Below, piece by piece: positions 55,109-64,000 of a stretch of 64,000 nucleotides of DNA. Under the pieces are notes generated by a model that saw only the letters and a list, made by a program, of their open reading frames with translations, was not told where the DNA came from and made no database searches. The first letter of the stretch is position 1; every line of letters starts with the position of its first letter. This stretch comes from Lyophyllum atratum (lineage: Eukaryota > Basidiomycota > Agaricomycetes > Agaricales > Lyophyllaceae): assembly GCA_014905825.1 (NCBI GenBank), contig JACGCN010000005.1:2480001-2544000 (forward strand), read 5' to 3'. Both the position numbers and the translations under genes were made by a program.

Positions 55109-58100
55109 ATGGCTCCCGAAGGTACCAACGAAAGTCCCCCCCCACCATCCACCCCCAAACTTAATCCCAACGACGCGACACATCCTTCGATCCCCCTGCT
55201 GTTTATTCGCACGCCTTTCAGCGGCGACAAACTGGAAAGAGACAAGGGCAACTGGAAGGAATGGGAGCGCGACTTCTGGAACTTCGCGACGCTGAATCAC
55301 CTTACCGGTTACATCTTCCAAGACGCCACTTACGCCCGCTGTCCCAATGTCGTCGCGGAACCTCGTGCCTTCTCAAACTGGTCTGCTAACTGCGCCATTG
55401 CAGTTGCCGCTCTCTCCCAAGCTGTCGGGCGATCCGAGCTCGAATTCATTGATCAGAAAGGAGGCGCGCGGAAATCCTATAACGCTATCAAGGACCACTG
55501 CCAGAGCGCCGGTCCCGTCAAACAGATCGCGTTAATACGCGAAGCCTTATCCACTTACTGTTCCACATCGGAACCACTGGAGACCACCTCGAAACACATT
55601 TGCGACGTCATCGACCGCGCGTTCGACATGGGGGAGATCACCAGGGATCTGTTTAAATGCATATCCCTCCTCAACAGTCTCAACAGCCGCGAGTTTGAAA
55701 GCGTCCAATCCCAACTATCCCGCGCTATCTCAGACGCCCCCGCCGACGATCCTTACACGTCGACGAAGATGCGTCGTGTCCTCGAGAGCGAACAAACACT
55801 TCTCTCTGGGAAGAAGAGCTCTAACACGCGCGATATTGCGCTTTCGGCGAAGGCTGGCGGCCATAACCACGGCCCCCATGACTTATGCTGCGAGACATGC
55901 TACGCGGCTGGGAAACCGTGCAGGGGACACAAGAAGAAGTGGTGTATCCGCAAAGGAGGAGGAATGGAAGGGAAGACGATTGCGGAATCAGTCGCGGCTA
56001 GACGCGCCGCATCTGGATCTCAGATAGGAAATGGACCCGCGAAGCCATCAGCCACCTCCGCATCGGGCAAGATCTCGGTCCCATTTACCATCAACGGGAA
56101 GGCGCACATCGCGCAAGTCGATCCCAGCGAGATTCAGGAACTTATCACCGAGGGCGCGAAGAAAGAGTTCGCCGGCCTCGCATCCACCCCCATTCCTAGA
56201 GAAGTCGCGTGGATCGCGGCAGCCGTCAGCGACCCCGTCCTAGCCATCGTGCCTTCATTCACACAATCCCAACAAGTTGCCGTTTCCACCAGGGACTACC
56301 CCTTCTACGCCGATACAGGCGCTTCGGTCTGCATATCTATGGACCGAAACGACTTCATACACCTCAAACCCATCGATACCCGATTCATAGGAGGTGTTGG
56401 GGGTTCGTCTCTCCCGGCGATCGGGATGGGAACCATGCGCCTACGCATAGCCGGAGGCAAATTCCTCGAACTCCACAACGCTCTCTACGCTCCCACCGCC
56501 ACTGTGCGCCTCATCTCAGTCAGCGCCTTATCTATCGACTCCGATACCATCTCCCACTTCGACGCAAACGGACTTAAGATCTATAATAAATCTACCGGCG
56601 AATTCATCGTCGGCGGACCGCTTCTACCCAACCGCCTCTATGCCCTTAACATCCAACCTACCAACGCCGATTACGCCTTAGCTGCCCAACACGCGCCCGA
56701 CCTGATGACTTGGCATCGCCGTCTCGGTCATCCCAACTTCCAGACGCTCAGGGACATGGCAAAATCCGGCTCCGTCGCAGGTATGCCCCCCTCCTTCCCT
56801 CATTTACCGCCGAAATGTGAATCTTGCATTCTTGGAAAACAGACCAAGACGCCGGTTCCAAAGACGCGTGAGGAGGGGCCAGGGCATCGAGCGACAAGGA
56901 GGTTGGGAATTATATGGGTAGATCTTACGGGACCATCTCCTGTCCAATCGCGCGAAGGTTTTAAATACATCATGAATTTAGTGGACGATTATTCCAACAA
57001 ACCTTGGTCGATTCCACTTAAACTCAAGAGCGATGCACTTGGAGAGCTGAAGGCATGGGAACGAGCACGCGAGGTAGAGACTGGACTGAAAGTCGGGATA
57101 TATCGCACAGGCCATGATGGGGAGCTCGCTGGACACCAGATGGACAACTGGTTGAAATCCACAGGTACAGACCAACAGTACGGCGCTCCATATACCTCCG
57201 CGCACATTGGGCGAGTCGAGCGGATGCACAGGACGCTCATGAACAAGGGACGCGCCATGCGAATCTCAGCAGGTTGCCCCCCAAATATGTGGCTCGAGTT
57301 CTATCTAACCGCCTGTCACCTCCATGAAAAGACACCCACAAAATCGTTGAAAGGACTAACACCTTATGAGCTATGGCACGAGCGCAAACCCGACTACTCC
57401 TACATGCGCGAAATCGGCTGTAAAGCCTTCGTTCTCATCCAGAACAAGCACAATCCCAAGATCTACGAGCGTTCCATTGAATGCATCCTGATAGGCTACA
57501 ATCCGAAAGCAAAGGAGTACCGCTGCTACGACAGACAATCTGGGAACATCTATAGTACATACCACGTCCGGTTCCTTGAGAGCCATGACGGACATCCCCC
57601 TCCAACTCCCGATATCCCCGATAATCCAGCGGCGGATGAACCCCTCACGCTCAATCAAATTCGAGACAGTGCTACAGCGGAACCATTTGCTTGGGATGAC
57701 GATGAAGATTTCATGCCGGTCGTTCAACCCATGATTGCAGACGCACCAAGAGAGGAACCCCCTTACCCCGATATCCCGCAACCGGCTGTGGTACCTCCAC
57801 CGATTATTCCTCGACGATCATCTCGCGTACCGCAACCCACTGAGAAAGTAAATCCCGATAATCCACCCATCACACGTACAGAGCGAGCAGTACAGGAATC
57901 TCGAGAAAGCGCGGAACGCATCAAAGCCGCTAAGCTGCAACGCCGAGCAACCGTGGCTGATGACGTCGACGCATCAGACCCTGAGGTCCCTGATCTCTCG
58001 CGTACCGAGGGTGACATCGATCATGATCGAGTATTGGCGGCCATAGCGGAGTCCGGGGATTTAGATCCGATGACCCTAGAATTTGAGGATGAGCCGAGAA

Positions 58101-59671
58101 CATGGAGAGAGGCGAGAGAATCAGCTGATGCAAAGAGATGGGAGGAAGGCTATAGGGAGGAGTTGAAGTCATTGAAGGACATGGAGGTCTACAAACTAGT
58201 CCCGCGCTCCGACGTCCCACAGGGCCACAAGATCAGGAAAGGACGGCCGATCTTCAAAATTAAGCGTGACGAGCACGGGAACGCTGTACGCTTCAAGGTT
58301 CGTCTCGTATTCAAGGGCTACGAACAGATCTATGGAAAAGACTACACTAAAACTACCTCACCAACTGCGCGCATGGAATCCTGGCGAATACTCCTTCATC
58401 TCGCGGCATCGCAACCAGGATGGGATGCAACCCAGATCGACGTAAAAACGGCCTTCTTATACGGACTCCTCCCGGACGACGAAGTGCAATACATGGAACA
58501 GCCGGAAGGTTTTGAGGAGGAGGGTAAGGAGGACTGGGTGTGGTGTTTAATGCGGGGGTTATATGGGATGAAGCAGAGTGGAAGGATCTGGAACCAGACC
58601 CTCAACGAGAACATGATCTCGTGGGGGTTCACCCGTCTAGCGTGCGAATCATGCATTTACTTCCGAAAAACTGACACCGGAACAGTAATCGCCGCGGTCC
58701 ACGTCGACGACTTCCTATCAATCGCGAGCTCTAAAGCCGAGAACGACCGTTTCAAGGATCAGATGCGACAGGTATGGACGATATCCGACCTGGGTACCCC
58801 CAGATTCGTCGTCGGCATTGGTATCGAATGGGACCACGCGAACTCCTCCGTAAAACTATCACAAACCGCACTCATCGACAAAATAATCTCCCAATTCGGT
58901 CAGAAAGATGCTACCCCGCTCTCCCTACCAATGGATCCCGGGCTAAAATTGCGACGCGTCGACCGTACCACCCTATCGACAGAGGAGCAAGATACCTTAT
59001 CCAGGACACCATATCGCTCCCTCGTCGGTTGCCTACTTTATCTGGCAATCTCGACGCGACCTGACATCTCCTATGCGGTCCAACAACTTACACAATATGT
59101 CGACTCCTACTCCACAATCCATTGGGACGCAGCCATCCGACTCGTTCGATACTTAAAAGGGACCAGGGACCTCAAACTAACCTTAGGAGGGGATCAATCG
59201 ATCTCTTTACTGGGCTTCACCGACTCGGACTGGGCGAATTGCCTGGATACTCGGAGGAGTATTGGAGGGTACACCTGGAATCTCGGCTCAGGCGCCATAT
59301 CGTGGGCGGCGCGGAAACAGAAAACGGTCGCAGCCTCATCGTGCGAAGCGGAATACATGGCCGCGTTCGAAAGCGCGCAGGAATGTATTTGGCTGCGCGC
59401 GCTCTTCAAAGCGATCGACCACGACTTCACCGCGACGCCTACCACCATCCTCTGCGATAATAATGCAGCGATCAATCTATCTGAAGATCCCCTGCTCCAC
59501 GCGCGTGTGAAACACGTCGACATCAAATACCACTTCCTTCGCGAACGCGTGCAATCTAACGAAATTATCATCCGCTACATAAATACTAAGGACAACGCCG
59601 CCGACATCTTTACTAAGGCGCTACCAGCCCCTCTCTTCACCCGCCTCCGATCCCTACTCGGTCTCAAGTGA
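55109..59671 (+). CDS. Copia Gag-Pol polyprotein
   Basis: 1520 aa, single exon. Gag (1-250), Cys-rich knuckle CCETC...CRGHKKKWC (about 258-278), aspartic protease YADTGASVCIS (about 402), GAG-pre-integrase HHCC zinc site (WHRRLGHPN, CESCILGK; about 535-575), integrase core with WVDLTGP (Asp about 605) and GRVERMHRTL (Glu about 701). The second Asp position reads RTGHDGE, with Gly where Asp is expected. RT: QIDVKTAFLYG (about 1108), LYGMKQSGRIW, HVDDFLSIAS in place of YVDD (about 1197). RNase H: GFTDSDWANC, SSCEAEYMA, CDNNAAINLSEDP (about 1367-1450). The frame is open throughout, so the copy is recent, but the integrase change may block insertion. Confidence 0.95.
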   Translation: MAPEGTNESPPPPSTPKLNPNDATHPSIPLLFIRTPFSGDKLERDKGNWKEWERDFWNFATLNHLTGYIFQDATYARCPNVVAEPRAFSNWSANCAIAVAALSQAVGRSELEFIDQKGGARKSYNAIKDHCQSAGPVKQIALIREALSTYCSTSEPLETTSKHICDVIDRAFDMGEITRDLFKCISLLNSLNSREFESVQSQLSRAISDAPADDPYTSTKMRRVLESEQTLLSGKKSSNTRDIALSAKAGGHNHGPHDLCCETCYAAGKPCRGHKKKWCIRKGGGMEGKTIAESVAARRAASGSQIGNGPAKPSATSASGKISVPFTINGKAHIAQVDPSEIQELITEGAKKEFAGLASTPIPREVAWIAAAVSDPVLAIVPSFTQSQQVAVSTRDYPFYADTGASVCISMDRNDFIHLKPIDTRFIGGVGGSSLPAIGMGTMRLRIAGGKFLELHNALYAPTATVRLISVSALSIDSDTISHFDANGLKIYNKSTGEFIVGGPLLPNRLYALNIQPTNADYALAAQHAPDLMTWHRRLGHPNFQTLRDMAKSGSVAGMPPSFPHLPPKCESCILGKQTKTPVPKTREEGPGHRATRRLGIIWVDLTGPSPVQSREGFKYIMNLVDDYSNKPWSIPLKLKSDALGELKAWERAREVETGLKVGIYRTGHDGELAGHQMDNWLKSTGTDQQYGAPYTSAHIGRVERMHRTLMNKGRAMRISAGCPPNMWLEFYLTACHLHEKTPTKSLKGLTPYELWHERKPDYSYMREIGCKAFVLIQNKHNPKIYERSIECILIGYNPKAKEYRCYDRQSGNIYSTYHVRFLESHDGHPPPTPDIPDNPAADEPLTLNQIRDSATAEPFAWDDDEDFMPVVQPMIADAPREEPPYPDIPQPAVVPPPIIPRRSSRVPQPTEKVNPDNPPITRTERAVQESRESAERIKAAKLQRRATVADDVDASDPEVPDLSRTEGDIDHDRVLAAIAESGDLDPMTLEFEDEPRTWREARESADAKRWEEGYREELKSLKDMEVYKLVPRSDVPQGHKIRKGRPIFKIKRDEHGNAVRFKVRLVFKGYEQIYGKDYTKTTSPTARMESWRILLHLAASQPGWDATQIDVKTAFLYGLLPDDEVQYMEQPEGFEEEGKEDWVWCLMRGLYGMKQSGRIWNQTLNENMISWGFTRLACESCIYFRKTDTGTVIAAVHVDDFLSIASSKAENDRFKDQMRQVWTISDLGTPRFVVGIGIEWDHANSSVKLSQTALIDKIISQFGQKDATPLSLPMDPGLKLRRVDRTTLSTEEQDTLSRTPYRSLVGCLLYLAISTRPDISYAVQQLTQYVDSYSTIHWDAAIRLVRYLKGTRDLKLTLGGDQSISLLGFTDSDWANCLDTRRSIGGYTWNLGSGAISWAARKQKTVAASSCEAEYMAAFESAQECIWLRALFKAIDHDFTATPTTILCDNNAAINLSEDPLLHARVKHVDIKYHFLRERVQSNEIIIRYINTKDNAADIFTKALPAPLFTRLRSLLGLK

Positions 59672-59709
59672 TCACACCAGGTTTCCATGCGAGGAGGAGT
59701 GTTTACGGT

Positions 59710-59718
59710 GAGGAGGAG
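59710..59718 (+). other. Polypurine tract, duplicated
   Basis: GAGGAGGAG directly before the 3' LTR primes plus-strand synthesis. The same string plus TGTT occurs 19 bp upstream (59691-59703), so the junction looks duplicated. Confidence 0.6.
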
Positions 59719-60048
59719 TGTTAGGAATTGAGACACCGCAAACACCCTTTGTGAGTGTCGGTTATCACGGTCTCTTTATCATATAGAACATAAAGGTCTC
59801 TTTATCTCACATCTACGTATATATACCTACTGTACATACTCGGGCACCCTCAGTCACTTATACCGGACTGAGGGTGAGCCACTTTCTCTTATCACACACA
59901 CTTACCTTTACTGATCATACCGTAGTTTATTCTTCCTTATCACTTAGGTATGATCTTATCAATACAGTCACTTATACCGGACTGAGGTTTATTCTTCCTT
60001 ATCACTTAGTCTGATCATAGACTCTACACTACGGTATAGATTCTAACA
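59719..60048 (+). repeat. 3' LTR of copia element
   Basis: 330 bp, no difference from the 5' LTR when read base by base. Confidence 0.95.
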
Positions 60049-62243
60049 AGTTCCCCCATGGCAGCTATAAGGATGGAACTGGAGGCAGAGGGGAATGATG
60101 AGATATCGATAATGACCGCAGCGAGGATGATAGCGGAGAGAACTGCTCTGGGCAAAACGGACATCGTCGACCAAGGAGTATCCATGTCCCCGTCAACGTT
60201 CTCGAGGTTCGTTCTAAACAAGGATCTATTGTATGAACTCGGATTCGTTGTCGGGAAGTTACAAGACGCCCTGAAGCTATGTTCAGAACTATGCGAAGAA
60301 CGGACCGGATATTTTAAAGTCGATCCGAAAGGAGTACTATTCAAAGTATTGAAGGGAACCAACGATCTAGGCCTACTGAACATTGCGTGGATAGGGCTTA
60401 GACGCCGGATCGAATTGTCTATTAAGACTCTAGACAAGTACGAAGCCCAATATCAGAATCGGCAAGCCATCATTTCCTCCCCTACTTCCACGGCATCGGA
60501 ACTGTACGATCCGCTAGAAAGACTCGAAACCGCTTCTGATCAGATGAGAGAACTGTTCGATCGAGTTCCTCACTTCAGAGATCAACTAAGTGAAAGCTCA
60601 CGCGAGAAAACGAAGACTTTCAGGAATTGGAGCCAGCTAGCCCCGATTCCTGACGAAATCTTTCGCGCGTTCCCCGATCGAAAGCCGGAAAGACACCCTC
60701 CTATCCGTTTTTACGACGAAAAGGGGAGATTCATCGAAATCGACTATTCTGACCTGGAGAGTGAAGAGAACGCGAAGAGCGAGAGAACCCCTAAAGCGGA
60801 TGTTAAAAGCGGAAAGCAACGGGAGATCCCCCCTCACCTGACAAGTCCTGAAAATTGGCGAGTGGAGAGCTCTCTAAATCCTCCTACTGCGGTAGAAAAA
60901 CGTCCGGACGCGGGGGCGTTACTGGGAAGCGGTACTCCTTTCAAAGGGACGTCAGGGATGTTTGATAATATTCCATTCCCTCCGAATATGGAGATCCCAG
61001 CGAGAGAAGGCCTTCCTAATGTCCTCCATGGGTTGGCTACTCCAGCTAGTGCATCAAGTAACCCCTTCTACGCGAATTCCGCGAGTGGTCCTACGGATCC
61101 CGGGGAATTAGCTGGCCCCAGCTGGAGAGATAGAACCACTACGGCGATGACAGCTTACCAAACTACTCCTGACCCATCCAAGTCTGCGTTCGGAACGCCC
61201 TGGAACCAAGCCCAACATAAAGCATTCTCGACTACGCATGCAGCAACGTCAACGATTCCGCCGACTGGGTCTTCCAGGAATGCGGCTGGCGAAAATCCAG
61301 ATGGGAATAACAACCGTGAAAGGAACGCTGAAAGTGGAAGTTCGGGGGGCGGTAGCTTACCTTTAACCCTCTTTCCTCGCCATAGCAGGGGACCTGGGAA
61401 TTCAGGCGAATCTCCTGGAGGGGGAGGCGGTCCTCCCGACGCGGGAGGTGGAGGAGGTGGCGGACCTCCGTATCCGGGTGGAAGCGGCCCTTGGAATCAC
61501 TCAGGAGGAGGCGGTGGTCCTCCTAATCCCGGTGGAAATGGCCCCGGCAATTACTCATCCTTCAACGCCAATGGAGGAGGAGGTGGAGGCAACGGACCGC
61601 CTAATCCTGGTGGTGGTGGCGGACAGTGGAACTCGCCTCATCCGAATGGAGGGTGGAACGTACCTACCATCAAGTCGGAACTGAAACCGGATGACCTCCC
61701 GAGCTGGGATGGCAATCACAGAACGGCGGTAGAATATTTCTGGAAGGTACAACAGTTGGCGTCGCTGGGAGGCAATATCCCGCAATCATTAGGTCAATGG
61801 TTATGGAAGAAGTTAATCGACAATTCACCGGTGCAATCCTGGTTTGTTACTCTCACCCATACCGACCAAGCAAACATGAGATCCCACTACGTGAACTTCC
61901 TCAGAGGTATAAGAGACGATTACCTTGGCGACTCCTGGCAATTGGAAATGAATGAGATATACGAGACACAGAGCTTCAGACAGAAAGGCCACGAACGGGA
62001 GTCTCCGCCCACTTTCATCACGAGACGAGTGATGTACACCCAAATGCTGGTTGTTACCGATGATGGAGGTCCCAAGGAGGTATACGAGATTATGAAGAAG
62101 GCTCCAATCGCCTGGAAACCTATTTTAATCCTGGAAAATATCAGAGATACCAAAACCCTCTTCTCGAAAGTCACCACGCACGAACTCGCATTAATACATG
62201 CAGCGCATCAGCAGGACTCCTCAAATTACTTGACTGACCCTAA

Positions 62244-63338
62244 GTGAATGCTCCGGTTTACACGCCTCAAAGCGATGCACAGGATTTTGAGTCGGCAGCT
62301 GAATCTCTACAGAAGGCTCCCCAGAAGCCAGAAGAGGAGAGGAGGTATAAGACCGCAAAGGACATGGCGGGCAGGAATCAAGATCGCGGAAGCGAGATGG
62401 AGGACGGTCCTATAAACTTTGGTGAACATTCGACTACGGAACGGACTATTATAACGGACAACCGCGACGATGAAGCCCATTCAGGGCTCAAGGGAGGTAC
62501 GACTCGGAAGTCTTCATTCGAGGAAGTACCGGACGAGCATTGGGCAGCGATGGCCCAGAAACCGAAAGCGGCTAAGCACTTGATCAAAGACCTGGACGAC
62601 TATCGAGACAACGATGGACCAGATCAGGGGTCGGAAACGCTAACTGATGATTTCAGCGTACCTTCAAAGGATACAACGCCGCTGGACGGGACTCCGAGAG
62701 AAGCATTCCTGGCGGACTCGGAGAGACGCGAGAGTGATCCATCATGGACAGAGACGCACCTTCCGCCACCAAAGGTGGACGGAGTGCCAGTAAAATTGAC
62801 GAAATGGAGGAAACACAGGCCCGGAGCTTCGGCGCTGGGAATATCAGTGTTAGCCATGAAGGGATGGATAGGAAGCACCGCAAACGTTCAGACGGACCTT
62901 CGAGTGGACTCATGCGTGGACATAACCCTAATCTCCAAGGAGTTCTACGATTCACTGAAACACAAACCGCGTCTGCAACAAGGCAAGAGAATGAGTTTGT
63001 GGCAACTCACCGACAAGGAATCATCTATCTCGGGATTTGTAACTATCCCAGTGTTCGCTTTGACTGAGAACGACGAACTCGTCGAGGCGGAAGCTGAGGC
63101 TTACGTGGTGCCGGGAATGACGATACCCATCCTACTAGGAGAAGACTTCCAACTCTCGTACGAAATCACGGTCTCCAGGAGTATCGATGAAGGAGCGAAA
63201 GTTCACTTCGGTAGGACGCACCACTCGATACGAGCTGAAGGGGTGGGACGAACAGAAGACTTCGCTAGAATGCGCCAGAGCGTAGCTTTGGCGAGCAAAT
63301 TCACGAAGGCCAAAACTCACCGTAGGGCCCAGGGTTAG
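62244..63338 (+). CDS. Gypsy-like retropepsin-domain ORF, truncated
   Basis: 364-codon frame with no ATG at its beginning; it opens at the last codon of the gag-like frame, shifted by -1, so it was probably expressed as a fusion. Acidic, disordered N-terminal half, then a retroviral-type aspartic protease fold: LRVDSCVDITLISKEFYDSL (active site about residue 221; DSC in place of DSG/DTG), MSLWQLTDKESSISGFV, EAYVVPGMTIPILLGEDFQLSY, VHFGRTHHSI. In mushroom Gypsy elements this protease leads into reverse transcriptase; here it stops in HRRAQG where TTAGGG repeats begin, so the rest is lost. Confidence 0.65.
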   Translation: MNAPVYTPQSDAQDFESAAESLQKAPQKPEEERRYKTAKDMAGRNQDRGSEMEDGPINFGEHSTTERTIITDNRDDEAHSGLKGGTTRKSSFEEVPDEHWAAMAQKPKAAKHLIKDLDDYRDNDGPDQGSETLTDDFSVPSKDTTPLDGTPREAFLADSERRESDPSWTETHLPPPKVDGVPVKLTKWRKHRPGASALGISVLAMKGWIGSTANVQTDLRVDSCVDITLISKEFYDSLKHKPRLQQGKRMSLWQLTDKESSISGFVTIPVFALTENDELVEAEAEAYVVPGMTIPILLGEDFQLSYEITVSRSIDEGAKVHFGRTHHSIRAEGVGRTEDFARMRQSVALASKFTKAKTHRRAQG

Positions 63339-63346
63339 GGTTAGGG
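63335..63346 (+). repeat. Short interstitial telomere-type repeat
   Basis: AGGGTTAGGGTTAGGGGG holds two full TTAGGG units plus flanking partial ones, G-rich strand pointing right. TTAGGG is the usual telomere repeat of basidiomycetes. Confidence 0.6.
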
Positions 63347-63840
63347 GGTTATGGGGGCTTTTTGACGTTCGTAGGGTAGGGATTGAACCCTAGGGATTGG
63401 TAGGGATTGGAGGTAGGGGGAGGTAGGGACGTCCATGAGCCACTGCAGAGGTGTCCGTCTTGGGGATCCTAGAACCCCAGGTGTGAGCACATGTGTTCCG
63501 ACACTGTACGACCGCAACTTAGGGTTATGGGGGCTTTTTGACGTTCGTAGGGTAGGGATTGAACCCTAGGGATTGGTAGGGATTGGAGGTAGGGAGAGGT
63601 AGGGACGTCCATGAGCCACTGCAGAGGTGTCCGTCTTGGGGATCCTAGAACCCCAGGTGTGAGCACATGTGTTCCGACACTGTACGACCGCAACTTGTGT
63701 ACGTCCATGAGCCACCGCAGAGGTGTCCGTCTTGGGGATCCTAGATCCCCAGGTGTGAGCACATGTATTCCGACACTGTACGACCGCAACTTGTGTACGT
63801 CCATGAGCCACCGCAGAGGTGTCCGTCTTGGGGATCCTAT
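63347..63840 (+). repeat. Satellite with 176-bp and 96-bp repeat periods
   Basis: The block ACGTCCATGAGCCAC...GGTGTCCGTCTTGGGGATCCTAGAACCCC recurs at 63429, 63605, 63701 and 63797. The first two copies are 176 bp apart because each is preceded by an 80-bp module (GGTTATGGGGGC...GGTAGGGATTGGAGGTAGGG); the last two are 96 bp apart. Copies differ by few bases. Confidence 0.9.
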
Positions 63841-63854
63841 CCATATTCTTCCTT

Positions 63855-63940
63855 CCCTGTGCCGCACAGGGAAGCACCCACCGCACCGCGCAGCGGTGCA
63901 CCCTCCACGGCCTCGGGGAGGGGGAACCGTCTGCGGTTCC
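63855..63940. other. Cluster of three GC-rich hairpins
   Basis: CCCTGTGCCGCACAGGG (63855-63871), GCACCGCGCAGCGGTGC (63883-63899) and GGAACCGTCTGCGGTTCC (63923-63940) are consecutive perfect inverted repeats with 6-7 bp stems and 3-5 nt loops. The rest to 64000 shows nothing else. Confidence 0.65.
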
Positions 63941-64000
63941 GCTTGCACCGCGGGGAACCGCGAAGAAATGAGCCCGCTAGACGTCGTTCTTTATGGCGAC

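Larger units (their letters stand above)
54593..60048 (+). mobile_element. Complete Ty1/copia LTR retrotransposon, 5456 bp
   Basis: Identical 330-bp LTRs (54593-54922 and 59719-60048) beginning TG and ending CA, a 5-bp target duplication AGTTC, a primer-binding site directly after the 5' LTR, one long Gag-Pol ORF and a purine tract before the 3' LTR. LTR identity and the open ORF point to recent insertion. Domain order protease, integrase, reverse transcriptase, RNase H defines the copia (Pseudoviridae) class. It sits in sense orientation inside a Gypsy-like gag ORF. Confidence 0.97.
54066..62247 (+). pseudogene. Gypsy-like gag ORF, interrupted by the copia element
   Basis: Left part 54066-54592 and right part 60054-62247 are in the same frame across the copia insertion once one target copy (AGTTC) is removed; together they form 906 codons, but no ATG opens the left part. 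The right part has a helical region (about 60058-60700), a Gly/Pro-rich linker (GGGGGPPDAGGGGGGGPP, about 61400-61640) and a gag/capsid-like domain: LPSWDGNHRTAVEYFWKVQQL, SWFVTLTHTDQANMRSHYVNFLRGI, DSWQLEMNEIYETQSFRQ. This layout matches gag proteins of mushroom Gypsy elements. With no reverse transcriptase in the window it is a truncated remnant. Confidence 0.65.

Overview
The window is nuclear DNA of a filamentous basidiomycete, most likely an Agaricomycete. Protein genes are dense and cut by many 50-70 bp GT-AG introns. The families are typical of mushrooms: macrophage-activating-glycoprotein-like GPI proteins, F-box/LRR genes, a PAR32-like GRGG-repeat protein, an NCS1 permease, an SGNH/CE16-like esterase, a C2/EF-hand phosphatidylserine decarboxylase and small proline-rich membrane proteins. 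There are two intron-containing tRNAs, TTAGGG-type repeats and LTR retrotransposons. No bacterial operon structure is present. Exon joins were worked out by hand from splice signals, reading frame and family conservation, with no transcript data; phases were checked to be consistent in every model given.

Layout. 0-9 kb: a proline-rich membrane protein (cut by the window edge), a fossil SMC2 fragment, tRNA-Gly(CCC), an F-box gene, tRNA-Leu(AAG), a headless NAD-epimerase relic, and two tandem AIG1-like GTPase units separated by one in-frame stop. 9-16 kb: two MAG-like GPI proteins in tandem and a peroxisomal dienoyl-CoA isomerase with a C-terminal SKL. 16-20 kb: an F-box pseudogene and an F-box gene separated by a 642-bp hAT-type MITE with an 8-bp target duplication. 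20-36 kb: a MYND protein, a coiled-coil membrane protein carrying a duplicated Cys/Trp domain, a secreted SGNH esterase, an NCS1 permease whose model needs a 5-nt microexon, a mucin-like membrane protein and a PAR32-like protein whose GRGG repeats follow its exons. 36-44 kb is gene-poor: diverged duplications, tRNA-like debris, an inverted repeat, a 19-bp minisatellite, and a second copy of the proline-rich membrane protein with the same CRE-TATA promoter. 44-53 kb: a Zn2Cys6-like protein facing PSD2 tail to tail, then a helical-repeat protein.

54-64 kb is repeat territory. A complete Ty1/copia element (identical 330-bp LTRs, AGTTC target duplication, tRNA-iMet anticodon-type primer site, 1520-aa Gag-Pol) sits inside the gag-like ORF of an older Gypsy-like element. 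That element is cut off downstream by short TTAGGG repeats, a 176/96-bp satellite and a cluster of GC hairpins, which suggests a subtelomeric or heterochromatic block.

The genes are independent eukaryotic units and do not form one pathway. Loose themes are lipid metabolism (PSD2, dienoyl-CoA isomerase, esterase), nitrogen or nucleobase handling (NCS1 permease, PAR32-like regulator) and cell-surface proteins. The items most worth a second look are the stop-split double GTPase, the 5-nt microexon, the exon-repeat PAR32-like gene and the nested retroelement/satellite block.
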